A program made the translations under genes and the position numbers. Shown here piece after piece: positions 7,537 to 13,039 of a stretch of 13,039 nucleotides of DNA. Every line of letters begins with the position of its first letter. The first letter of the stretch is position 1. Origin of the DNA: an uncultured Eubacterium sp. (GTDB lineage: Bacteria > Bacillota > Clostridia > Lachnospirales > Lachnospiraceae); the NCBI GenBank assembly GCA_910579075.1, contig CAJTSV010000105.1, positions 1-13,039 of the forward strand. The letters run 5' to 3'. The notes below the pieces were generated by a model, which was not told where the DNA came from, ran no database searches, and was given only the letters and a program-made list of their open reading frames with translations.

Positions 7537-7563
7537 GTTACTGTTCACTCCGTGACCAGTAAC
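7537..7563. repeat. Compact palindrome upstream of the transporter promoter
   Basis: GTTACTG (7537-7543) pairs with CAGTAAC (7557-7563), and TCAC (7545-7548) with GTGA (7552-7555), around a TCC loop with one mismatch. It lies in the divergent region, ~19 nt before the transporter's -35. An operator, a REP-like repeat or the end of a lost gene are all possible. Confidence 0.4.
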
Positions 7564-7581
7564 TGAACTTTTCTATAAGCA

Positions 7582-7611
7582 TTGACAGGTTCTATCAGGC
7601 AGATGTACTAT
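7582..7611 (+). promoter_or_regulatory. Promoter for the TauE/SafE gene, now just upstream of a MITE
   Basis: A perfect TTGACA (7582-7587) is followed after 18 nt by TACTAT (7606-7611). The predicted start, near 7618, falls inside the first terminal repeat of the element at 7616-7772. The transcript would therefore carry almost the whole element as a 5' leader. Confidence 0.55.
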
Positions 7612-7615
7612 GGTA

Positions 7616-7772
7616 TTACTCCGGCAGTTAAATATCGACGTTTTTACCTGCTTAAATTTCCATCTGCCGCGTTGTCATCAATCGTTGCAGCACTCGCTGC
7701 AACTCATTCTTCCGCCTTGCGGATGAAAATTGATTCTTCGTAAAATTCGTCGATATTTAACCGCCGGAGTAA
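7616..7772. mobile_element. Probable MITE with 25-bp terminal inverted repeats and TA flanks
   Basis: The ends TTACTCCGGCAGTTAAATAT... (7616-7640) and 7748-7772 are inverted copies over 25 bp with one mismatch. The dinucleotide TA flanks both ends (7614-7615 and 7773-7774), as in the target duplications of the IS630/Tc1-mariner group. The 157-bp interior has no gene. It holds a perfect 8-bp hairpin, GTTGCAGC-ACTC-GCTGCAAC (7684-7703), and further partial pairing of its two halves. No transposase is present, so movement would need one in trans. A structured RNA leader is the alternative reading. Confidence 0.65.
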
Positions 7773-7798
7773 TAAGACAGATGGAAGGGTGTGAAAAA

Positions 7799-8572
7799 AT
7801 GGAATTTTTTATCATAATGATGGTTACGTTTTTTGCCGGCATGGGAGCCGGGCTTGGGACAGGCTTTGCGGGCATGAGTGCAGCTGCGGTTATCAGCCCG
7901 ATGCTGATAACGTTTCTGGATATGGAGCCTTATATGGCGGTTGGAATTGCCTTGTCGTCGGATGTGCTGGCAAGCGCCGTATCGGCGTATACATACGGAA
8001 AAAATAAAAACCTGGATATCCAAAACGGCCTTATTATGATGGCCAGTGTCCTGCTGTTTACCGTAGCCGGCAGCTATATTGCAAGCCTGGTCCCGCCGGC
8101 AGCCATGGGGAATTTTTCGGTGTGCATGACATTTCTGCTTGGCGTAAAATTTATCGTAAGGCCGGTTATGACAACCAAAGAAACGATGCAGGGAGTTTCA
8201 CCGCGCAGGCGGGCCATCCAGTCGGCCGTCAGCGGCACGCTGATTGGCTTTATCTGCGGCTTTATCGGGGCAGGCGGCGGTATGATGATGCTCCTTATAC
8301 TGACAGGCGTGCTCGGATATGAACTGAAAACCGCAGTCGGGACGAGCGTATTTATAATGACGTTTACAGCGCTGACCGGGGCCATGTCGCACTTTGCTAT
8401 CGGAGGAGCACCGGACTGGCTTGTCTGGTGCCTGTGTGTCGTATTCACGTTTCTGTGGGCAAGAGTGGCAGCCGTGTTTGCAAATAAGGCAGAACCGGCG
8501 GTACTGAACCGTGCGGCTGGCATCGTGCTTGTGGTGCTGGGAGCTGCGATTCTGGTGTTTTCGGCATTGTAA
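7799..8572 (+). CDS. TauE/SafE-family membrane transporter
   Basis: This 257-residue, very hydrophobic protein has seven or eight predicted membrane segments. It shows the family's internal duplication: a Gly-rich segment near the N-terminus (GLGTGFAGMSAAAV) is echoed in the second half (GFIGAGGGMMMLLIL, then VGTSVFIMTFTA). Family members export or import sulfite, sulfoacetate or other organosulfur anions; the substrate here cannot be told. The ATG at 7799 is chosen because GGAAGGG lies upstream at good spacing and the protein then starts directly with a membrane segment. Starts at 7730 and 7781 are in frame, but the first lies inside the MITE and neither has a comparable binding site. No sulfur-metabolism genes are adjacent. 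Its 5' leader has been invaded by the MITE, which may alter its expression. Confidence 0.85.
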   Translation: MEFFIIMMVTFFAGMGAGLGTGFAGMSAAAVISPMLITFLDMEPYMAVGIALSSDVLASAVSAYTYGKNKNLDIQNGLIMMASVLLFTVAGSYIASLVPPAAMGNFSVCMTFLLGVKFIVRPVMTTKETMQGVSPRRRAIQSAVSGTLIGFICGFIGAGGGMMMLLILTGVLGYELKTAVGTSVFIMTFTALTGAMSHFAIGGAPDWLVWCLCVVFTFLWARVAAVFANKAEPAVLNRAAGIVLVVLGAAILVFSAL

Positions 8573-8616
8573 GAAGAATGAGTCATATTATATTTGCAAT
8601 AGAGGTATCATAAAAT

Positions 8617-8898
8617 ATGGCTGCCAGTAGTTTTGAAAGAGTGAATTTCGATTTCGTTTTATAAGTTGAACGGCTTATCAGAGTGCTCAGCATTGAGATT
8701 GTGAATATTGATAAAATTGTGGCTGATAAAGCAGCACGAATCAGGGCAGACTATAAAGCATTTAAAGGAATGGATTCCCTGCAGCTAGCGGCAGCATGTC
8801 TGGAAAGATGCGATTTATTTTTAACAAACGATAAGCAGTTAAAACAGTTTGATGCTATTAAATGTATTACAATGGATGAGATTGAAGCCAGCTCTTAA
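8617..8898 (+). pseudogene. Decayed PIN-domain (VapC-like) gene, C-terminal part only
   Basis: The readable part matches the C-terminal half of a PIN-domain toxin ribonuclease: an IEIVNIDKIVADKAARIRA stretch, MDSLQLAAACLERCDLFLTN with the Asp and Asn/Asp positions of the active site, then DEI at the end. The N-terminal half with the first catalytic Asp is missing. An ATG at 8617 begins 15 codons (AASSFERVNFDF...) in the same frame, but TAA at 8662-8664 interrupts it. After that the frame is open to 8898, and a GTG at 8683 would start only 71 residues. No antitoxin gene is recognisable on either side. It is most likely a non-functional relic of a toxin-antitoxin pair. Confidence 0.7.
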
Positions 8899-8936
8899 TT
8901 TTGTGCACAAAAAGAGAGGAAACAAACCGCGCAGAA

Positions 8937-8945
8937 TGCTACAAT
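8937..8945 (+). promoter_or_regulatory. Extended -10 element for the AraC-family gene
   Basis: TGC followed by TACAAT (8940-8945) makes an extended -10 without a recognisable -35. The start near 8952 would leave a leader of ~19 nt. That excludes the in-frame GTG at 8950 and supports translation from ATG at 8971. Confidence 0.5.
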
Positions 8946-8970
8946 CACAGTGAAAGGAGCAGGAGAAGCA

Positions 8971-9825
8971 ATGGAATGGATAGACAGATTAAATGAAGCG
9001 ATGGATTATATCGAAGAACACCTGACCGATACCGTGGACTATGAGCAGCTTGGCAGGATAGCCTGCTGTTCTTCTTATCATTTCCAGCGGATGTTTACTT
9101 ATATGGCCGGGATTACGCTGTCGGAATATATCCGCAGAAGGAAAATGTCCAGGGCGGTATCAGACCTGCAGGAGGGCAGCCGGAAAATTATTGAGATTGC
9201 TGCGAAATACGGGTATCAGTCGCCGACGGCATTTAACCGTGCATTTCAGTCCGTTCATGGAATCGCACCGTCTGTGGCAGGAAAAGAAGGGGTATCTGTC
9301 AAATCGTATTCTCCGATTGCCTTTCAGATAACAGTGAAAGGAGCTCAGGCAATGGAGTATCGGATTGAAACAAAAGAGGCATTCCGCATTTTAGGAGTGT
9401 CCATGCCGCTTAGCAAAAACATAGAGGACAACTTTATGGCAGTTCCGGCGATGTGGGAAAAAGCCGCATCGGATGGTACCATACGCAAGCTGGCCGGGCT
9501 GATGGAATCACAGCCGATGGGCCTGTTAGGCGTCAGCGCATGCGGCGACCAGGAAGAATGGAAATATTTTATAGCAGTTTCTGCATCCAGGGAATGTGAA
9601 GGCTTTGAAGCCTATGAAGTGCCTGCCGCTACTTGGGCGGTATTTCCCGGTTCGGGCACAAACGCGTCCCTGCAGGAGCTGGAACGGCGCATTGTCACGG
9701 AGTGGCTGCCGGCGTCCGGGTATGAGTATGCAAATGCGCCGGATATTGAAGTATACCTGAATGCAGACCCGCAGAACGCAAAGTATGAGGTATGGATTCC
9801 GGTTGTAAAAGCAGGTGGAAAATAA
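8971..9825 (+). CDS. AraC-family regulator with GyrI-like ligand-binding domain
   Basis: This 284-residue protein is a Rob/SoxS-type activator with an extra sensor domain. Residues ~1-103 hold the two helix-turn-helix motifs of the AraC family, including LGRIACCSSYHFQRMFTYMAG and IAAKYGYQSPTAFNRAFQSVHGIAP. Residues ~128-284 match the GyrI-like effector-binding fold (start MEYRIETKEAFRILGVSMP, end DIEVYLNAD...YEVWIPV), which usually binds small hydrophobic or cationic molecules. ATG at 8971 is chosen over the in-frame GTG at 8950 because AGGAG is spaced 5 nt before it and the promoter start falls in between. At the domain boundary an ATG (9352) has its own AAAGGAG 8 nt upstream. Targets are unknown. 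A strong terminator follows, so it appears monocistronic. Confidence 0.9.
   Translation: MEWIDRLNEAMDYIEEHLTDTVDYEQLGRIACCSSYHFQRMFTYMAGITLSEYIRRRKMSRAVSDLQEGSRKIIEIAAKYGYQSPTAFNRAFQSVHGIAPSVAGKEGVSVKSYSPIAFQITVKGAQAMEYRIETKEAFRILGVSMPLSKNIEDNFMAVPAMWEKAASDGTIRKLAGLMESQPMGLLGVSACGDQEEWKYFIAVSASRECEGFEAYEVPAATWAVFPGSGTNASLQELERRIVTEWLPASGYEYANAPDIEVYLNADPQNAKYEVWIPVVKAGGK
9337..9354 (+). promoter_or_regulatory. Internal ribosome-binding-site-like motif and ATG at a domain boundary
   Basis: AAAGGAG (9337-9343) lies 8 nt before ATG 9352-9354 (Met128 of the AraC-family protein), just where the GyrI-like domain starts. The 14-mer ACAGTGAAAGGAGC is shared exactly between this site (9331-9344) and the gene's own start region (8947-8960). 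Confidence 0.35.
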
Positions 9826-9843
9826 TAAAAATTAAAAATAATG

Positions 9844-9905
9844 AAAGCTGGATGGGGGCTGCCGCATGAAACAGACATTGTTTCTGCGGCAGCCCCCATG
9901 CTTTT
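9844..9905 (+). terminator. Terminator after the AraC-family gene
   Basis: ATGGGGGCTGCCGC (9852-9865) pairs perfectly with 9886-9899, and GAAACA/TGTTTC extends the stem inside. AAAGC (9844-9848) and GCTTT (9900-9904) pair outside it, ending in a short T-run. The A-rich left side makes it possibly bidirectional. Confidence 0.85.
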
Positions 9906-9919
9906 GCCTGGACGGAGCA

Positions 9920-9967
9920 GGCCGGAAGTTTTCCCGGCCTTGACAAATTTGCACAATCCGCTAAGAT
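9920..9967 (+). promoter_or_regulatory. Promoter for the RpiR-family gene with adjoining palindrome
   Basis: A perfect TTGACA (9940-9945) lies 16 nt before TAAGAT (9962-9967). The transcript would start near 9974, ~39 nt before the ATG. A GGCCGG/CCGGCC palindrome (9920-9939) directly abuts the -35 and is a candidate binding site, possibly for autoregulation. Confidence 0.5.
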
Positions 9968-10012
9968 AAAATGAAAAAGGCATGAAAATCATTTTCGTAC
10001 AGGAGGAGAAGC

Positions 10013-10864
10013 ATGGAAAAGCAGAAGTCTGTCATGGACACCATACATATTTTATACGACAGTTTTTTTGAACAGGAAAAAAAGATAGCAAATTATCTGA
10101 TACAGAATCATAAGGAAGTTGTCAATATGACCATCGGCGAGCTGGCCCAGGCCTGTGGCACGAGTGTGGCCACGGTTACGAGGTTCTGCCATAAATGCGA
10201 TGTGGAAGGATTTCATCAGATGAAAATCAGGCTTGCGAAGGAGATTGTGGAAAGCGGGCTGGAAGTGCCTGTTTCCAATCATATTTCAAGAGCCGATATC
10301 GGGCAGTCCCTGCAGAATATCCTGGCGAATAAAATAGACGAGCTTCGCCAGACCTTTTCCCTGATGGACGAAAAGCAGCTGAATACGATACTGGATTACA
10401 TCAAGTCTGCAAGGATTGTGCAGTTTGTGGCAGTCGGAAATACCATACCGGCAGCGCTGGACGGCTCGTTCAAATTTAATGAAATCGGGATAAAGGCTGT
10501 GGCAGGAACGATATGGGAAACGCAGCTGGCGTTTTCGCTGTCCCTGGGAAGGGATGATGTTATGATAGCTATTTCCAATTCCGGGGAATCGCGCCAGGTC
10601 GTGAAAATGGTGCAGGAAGCAAAGAAAAACGGAGTCGTGACCGTCGGCATTACCAATAACCCGAATTCTTCGGTCGGCAGCATTGTGGATTACCATATCC
10701 AGACAGCAACGCGGGAAAAGCTGTTTTTAAACGAAATCTGTTTTTCCAGGGTATCGGCAATGACCGTGATTGAAGTGCTGTATCTGTTTCTGACCGTCGG
10801 GCAGGAGCGCAGCTACGACCGGACAAGCTATTGTGAGAGCCTGATTGCAGATGAAAAGCTGTAA
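10013..10864 (+). CDS. MurR/RpiR-family transcriptional regulator
   Basis: This 283-residue cytosolic DNA-binding protein has the standard layout of its family. An N-terminal helix-turn-helix occupies residues ~1-77, with ELAQACGTSVATVTRFCHKC as the recognition region. A SIS sugar-phosphate-binding domain follows at ~125-250, with DVMIAISNSGESRQVVKMVQ as the phosphosugar-binding stretch. Length is typical of the family. ATG at 10013 follows AGGAGGAG at ideal spacing. Family members sense phosphosugars and usually regulate a neighbouring sugar-uptake or amino-sugar gene, and the next gene is a fructose-type PTS transporter. Regulation of that transporter is an inference from position. Fructose PTS genes are more often paired with a DeoR-type regulator and a 1-phosphofructokinase gene, neither of which lies between or upstream here. 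Confidence 0.92.
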   Translation: MEKQKSVMDTIHILYDSFFEQEKKIANYLIQNHKEVVNMTIGELAQACGTSVATVTRFCHKCDVEGFHQMKIRLAKEIVESGLEVPVSNHISRADIGQSLQNILANKIDELRQTFSLMDEKQLNTILDYIKSARIVQFVAVGNTIPAALDGSFKFNEIGIKAVAGTIWETQLAFSLSLGRDDVMIAISNSGESRQVVKMVQEAKKNGVVTVGITNNPNSSVGSIVDYHIQTATREKLFLNEICFSRVSAMTVIEVLYLFLTVGQERSYDRTSYCESLIADEKL

Positions 10865-11151
10865 TCCGAAATGAGAAAAAAATTATTGCCAAACGAAAAA
10901 ACAGAGATTCTTATGAAAAATTTTTACATAGACCTGCCTTAGGCAGGGCATGAAAAATTCAGGCCGGGTGCAGGGGTGTACTGGTATTGCATGGAAGTGC
11001 ACACAAGCTGCAGCAAGCCTGTTATGCGCTCTGGACGGTTCCATTTTCAAAGAGCGTCTGTGCAAAATGCTGGAAAACGAGCCTCTTTTGTTCGGTATCA
11101 GCTGCTGTATTTGTATAATCTGTGGAAAAAATTATTTTCGTCAAAAAGAAA
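10865..11151. other. Long untranslated gap after the RpiR-family gene
   Basis: No convincing gene is seen. A hairpin CCTGCC-TTA-GGCAGG (10933-10947) with flanking AATTTTT/AAAAATT arms lies ~70 nt after the RpiR stop, but no T-run follows it, so termination is uncertain. A short open frame (10950-11189) is Cys-rich with no family likeness, has no ribosome binding site and overlaps the next promoter, so it is not called. Complementary CGCTCT and AGAGCG at about 11029 and 11050 may form another weak stem. The gap may hold operator sites for the PTS gene. Confidence 0.4.
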
Positions 11152-11179
11152 TTGACAATAATGATTTACGTGATATACT
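11152..11179 (+). promoter_or_regulatory. Promoter for the PTS gene
   Basis: A perfect TTGACA (11152-11157) lies 16 nt before TATACT (11174-11179). Transcription would start near 11186, giving a ~112-nt leader. Confidence 0.65.
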
Positions 11180-11196
11180 AAACATATAAAAATTAA

Positions 11197-11206
11197 TATC
11201 GCGATA
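11197..11206. promoter_or_regulatory. Palindromic operator candidate just past the PTS transcription start
   Basis: TATCGCGATA is a perfect 10-bp palindrome ~11 nt downstream of the predicted start, a usual place for a repressor site. The RpiR-family protein encoded upstream is the natural candidate to bind it, which is inference. Further along, CCGGC/GCCGG and GCTG/CAGC (about 11235-11271) can form a stem before the ribosome binding site. Confidence 0.35.
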
Positions 11207-11297
11207 GATACTGGAACAAAAACAAATTTCACAGCTGCATGTTACCGGCAGGATGCGCACAGCCGGCAGCAAAAACATGGATTAGGAGGAGACCAGA

Positions 11298-13039
11298 ATG
11301 AGAATCAGTGAACTGCTGGATATCAGGGCAATTGATGTCAATGCCAGTGTTGGTTCCAAAGCAGAGGCAATTGACTACATGACGCACCTGATGGAAGAAT
11401 CAGGAAACCTGTATGACAGGGAAGCATACAAAAAGGGCGTGCTTGCACGCGAAGAAGAAGGAACGACCGGAATCGGGGAAGGAATTGCAATACCGCATTC
11501 AAAATGCGCGGCAGTAAAGCATGCGGGACTGGCGGCGATGGTCGTGAAAGACGGCGTGGATTATGAGTCGCTGGATGACGAGCCGGCAGATTTGATTTTT
11601 ATGATTGCAGCGCCGGAAACCGGAGCAAACGTGCATCTGGAAGCGCTGGCAAAGCTGTCCACAATCCTGATGGACACGGAATTTAAGGAAGCGCTTGTCA
11701 AAGCGGAAACACCGGAACAGTTTATCGGGATGATTGATAAGAAGGAAGATGAGCTGGACGGGAAAAATGAGAAAAAAGCACAGGAGCAGCCGCGGGAAGG
11801 CTATCGCGTGCTTGCTATTACGGCCTGCCCGACCGGCATTGCGCATACCTTTATGGCGGCAGAGAGCCTGGACATGAAAGGAAAGCAGATGGGAATCCCG
11901 GTCAAGGTGGAGACCCAGGGGGCAGACGGCGCTAAAAACGTGCTGACGGCAGAGGATGTGCAGCAGGCAGAATGCATTATTATCGCGGCTGACAAAAAAG
12001 TTGACCTTGCAAGGTTTGACGGAAAGCCGGTTCTGATTACAAAGGTTGCCGACGGCATACATAAAGCAGAAGAACTGATTCAGCAGGCGGTTAGCGGTTC
12101 CGTGCCGGTGTATCATCATACGGGCGGTGCGCAGGCACAGGCGGATGATGCAGAATCCGAAGGCATCGGGCGCCAGATTTATAAAAACCTGATGAATGGC
12201 GTTTCGCATATGCTTCCGTTTGTCATCGGCGGCGGAATTTTAATTGCACTTGCATTCCTGTTTGACGATTACAGCATCGACCCGGCAAATTTTGGTAAAA
12301 ATACCCCGCTTGCGGCGTATCTGAAAACAATTGGCGAATTTTCCTTTGGCATGATGCTTCCGGTATTGTCCGGTTATATTGCCATGAGCATTGCAGACAG
12401 GCCGGGACTTGCAGTCGGATTTGTTGCCGGTCTGATTGCAAAAAGCGGTTCGACGTTTGGGAATCCGGCAGGCGGGGAAGTCAATGCGGGATTTCTGGGC
12501 GCGCTGTTCGCAGGATTTGCAGCCGGGTATCTTGTAATCGGGCTGAAAAAGCTGACATCCAGGCTGCCGCAGTCGTTAAACAGCATCCGTCCGATGATTA
12601 TTTATCCGGTGGTCGGCATTCTGGCCGGTTCGGTTATTACTACGCTGATAAATCCGCTGATGGGAATTATCAATGATGCACTGACAGGAGCATTAAACAG
12701 CATGAACGGAACAAGCAAGGTGCTGCTTGGCATCGTTGTAGCCGGGATGGAGTCCGTAGACATGGGCGGCCCGGTAAATAAGACCGCGTATGTGTTCGGG
12801 ACCTCCCAGCTTGCGGAAGGCAATTTTGAAATTATGGCGGCTGTTATGGCCGGGGGAATGGTTCCGCCGCTTGTTATCGCACTGTGCACGACATTTTTTA
12901 AAAACCGTTTTACACAAAAGGAACGGGAGTCGGGCATGGTCAATTACCTGCTGGGACTGTCCTTTATTTCCGAAGGAGCGATTCCGTTTGCAGCAAATGA
13001 TCCGATACGCGTCCTTCCGTCCTGCATCATAGGCTCGGC
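11298..13039 (+). CDS. fruA: PTS fructose transporter subunit IIABC, 3' truncated by window
   Basis: The frame runs without a stop from ATG 11298 to the window end (580 codons; roughly 50-80 more are expected). It takes up fructose, or a related sugar, across the membrane while phosphorylating it with phosphate from PEP via HPr. IIA (~1-145) has the phospho-His in GEGIAIPHSK (H67). IIB (~168-270) has the phospho-Cys in ITACPTGIAHTFMAAE (C177). IIC (~292 on) is hydrophobic with the family signatures AGMESVDMGGPVNKTAYVFG and FISEGAIPFAANDPIRVLPS. A charged linker (DKKEDELDGKNEKKAQEQ) joins IIA to IIB. ATG 11298 follows AGGAGGAG at good spacing. Probable control is by the upstream RpiR protein. 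Exact sugar specificity is uncertain because mannose-type relatives share these motifs. Whether a 1-phosphofructokinase gene follows is outside the window. Confidence 0.95.
   Translation, partial: MRISELLDIRAIDVNASVGSKAEAIDYMTHLMEESGNLYDREAYKKGVLAREEEGTTGIGEGIAIPHSKCAAVKHAGLAAMVVKDGVDYESLDDEPADLIFMIAAPETGANVHLEALAKLSTILMDTEFKEALVKAETPEQFIGMIDKKEDELDGKNEKKAQEQPREGYRVLAITACPTGIAHTFMAAESLDMKGKQMGIPVKVETQGADGAKNVLTAEDVQQAECIIIAADKKVDLARFDGKPVLITKVADGIHKAEELIQQAVSGSVPVYHHTGGAQAQADDAESEGIGRQIYKNLMNGVSHMLPFVIGGGILIALAFLFDDYSIDPANFGKNTPLAAYLKTIGEFSFGMMLPVLSGYIAMSIADRPGLAVGFVAGLIAKSGSTFGNPAGGEVNAGFLGALFAGFAAGYLVIGLKKLTSRLPQSLNSIRPMIIYPVVGILAGSVITTLINPLMGIINDALTGALNSMNGTSKVLLGIVVAGMESVDMGGPVNKTAYVFGTSQLAEGNFEIMAAVMAGGMVPPLVIALCTTFFKNRFTQKERESGMVNYLLGLSFISEGAIPFAANDPIRVLPSCIIGS

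Noticed and set aside
7730..7798. Upstream in-frame ATG that would lengthen the TauE/SafE protein by 23 residues
   Set aside because: The extension is encoded largely by the MITE, is hydrophilic and basic ahead of a family that starts with a membrane segment, and lacks a good ribosome binding site.
8936..8947. ATGCTACAATCA shared exactly with the nuclease promoter (4467-4478) as a common regulator site
   Set aside because: The match is centred on an extended -10 box, so shared sigma-A promoter consensus explains it without a dedicated regulator.
10950..11189. 79-codon Cys-rich open frame before the PTS gene
   Set aside because: It has no ribosome binding site, and its end covers a near-consensus promoter for the PTS gene.
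11499..12209. 236-codon open frame on the minus strand
   Set aside because: It lies wholly opposite the IIA and IIB domains of the PTS gene, whose catalytic motifs are intact, so it is an antisense shadow.

Overview
The window looks like a piece of a low-to-mid-GC Firmicutes chromosome, most likely Clostridia and plausibly Lachnospiraceae. This is an inference from strong AGGAGG-type ribosome binding sites, sigma-A promoters with extended TGC -10 boxes, frequent CTG and GGC codons, a clostridial-type formate-tetrahydrofolate ligase, a DUF4080-type radical SAM protein and an RpiR/fructose-PTS pair. No rRNA, tRNA, CRISPR array or complete insertion sequence was seen.

Layout: (1) 1-187 is the 3' end of an unidentified helical (TPR-like) gene, followed by a long hairpin terminator. 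(2) 188-862 has no convincing gene; it holds the terminator, a stop-free frame that may be a relic, and the promoter and leader of the next gene. (3) 863-2338 encodes a membrane-anchored L,D-transpeptidase (YkuD). (4) 2339-2683 lies between convergent genes and carries a ~100-nt imperfect palindrome with A and T tracts at its ends. (5) 2684-4354 (minus) is fhs. (6) A divergent promoter region separates fhs from 4547-5752, a 401-aa protein that appears to join a degenerate HNH-like zinc finger to two PD-(D/E)XK nuclease-like domains; it is the most novel-looking gene here. (7) 5762-7438 (minus) is a cobalamin-binding-type radical SAM protein. (8) 7616-7772 is a probable MITE bounded by TA dinucleotides, inserted between a good promoter and a TauE/SafE transporter gene (7799-8572). 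(9) 8617-8898 is a decayed PIN-domain (VapC-like) gene. (10) 8971-9825 is an AraC-family regulator fused to a GyrI-like ligand-binding domain, with an internal start-like site at the domain junction. (11) 10013-10864 is an RpiR-family SIS regulator, followed after a 433-nt regulatory gap by the fructose-type PTS IIABC gene (11298 to the window end, 3' truncated).

Most genes look individually transcribed, with their own promoter or terminator. The clearest functional link is the RpiR regulator and the PTS gene beside it: a sugar-phosphate sensor next to a sugar-phosphorylating transporter. fhs is C1-folate metabolism and the L,D-transpeptidase is cell-wall cross-linking. The nuclease-like protein stands alone, without methylase, helicase or other visible defence partner.
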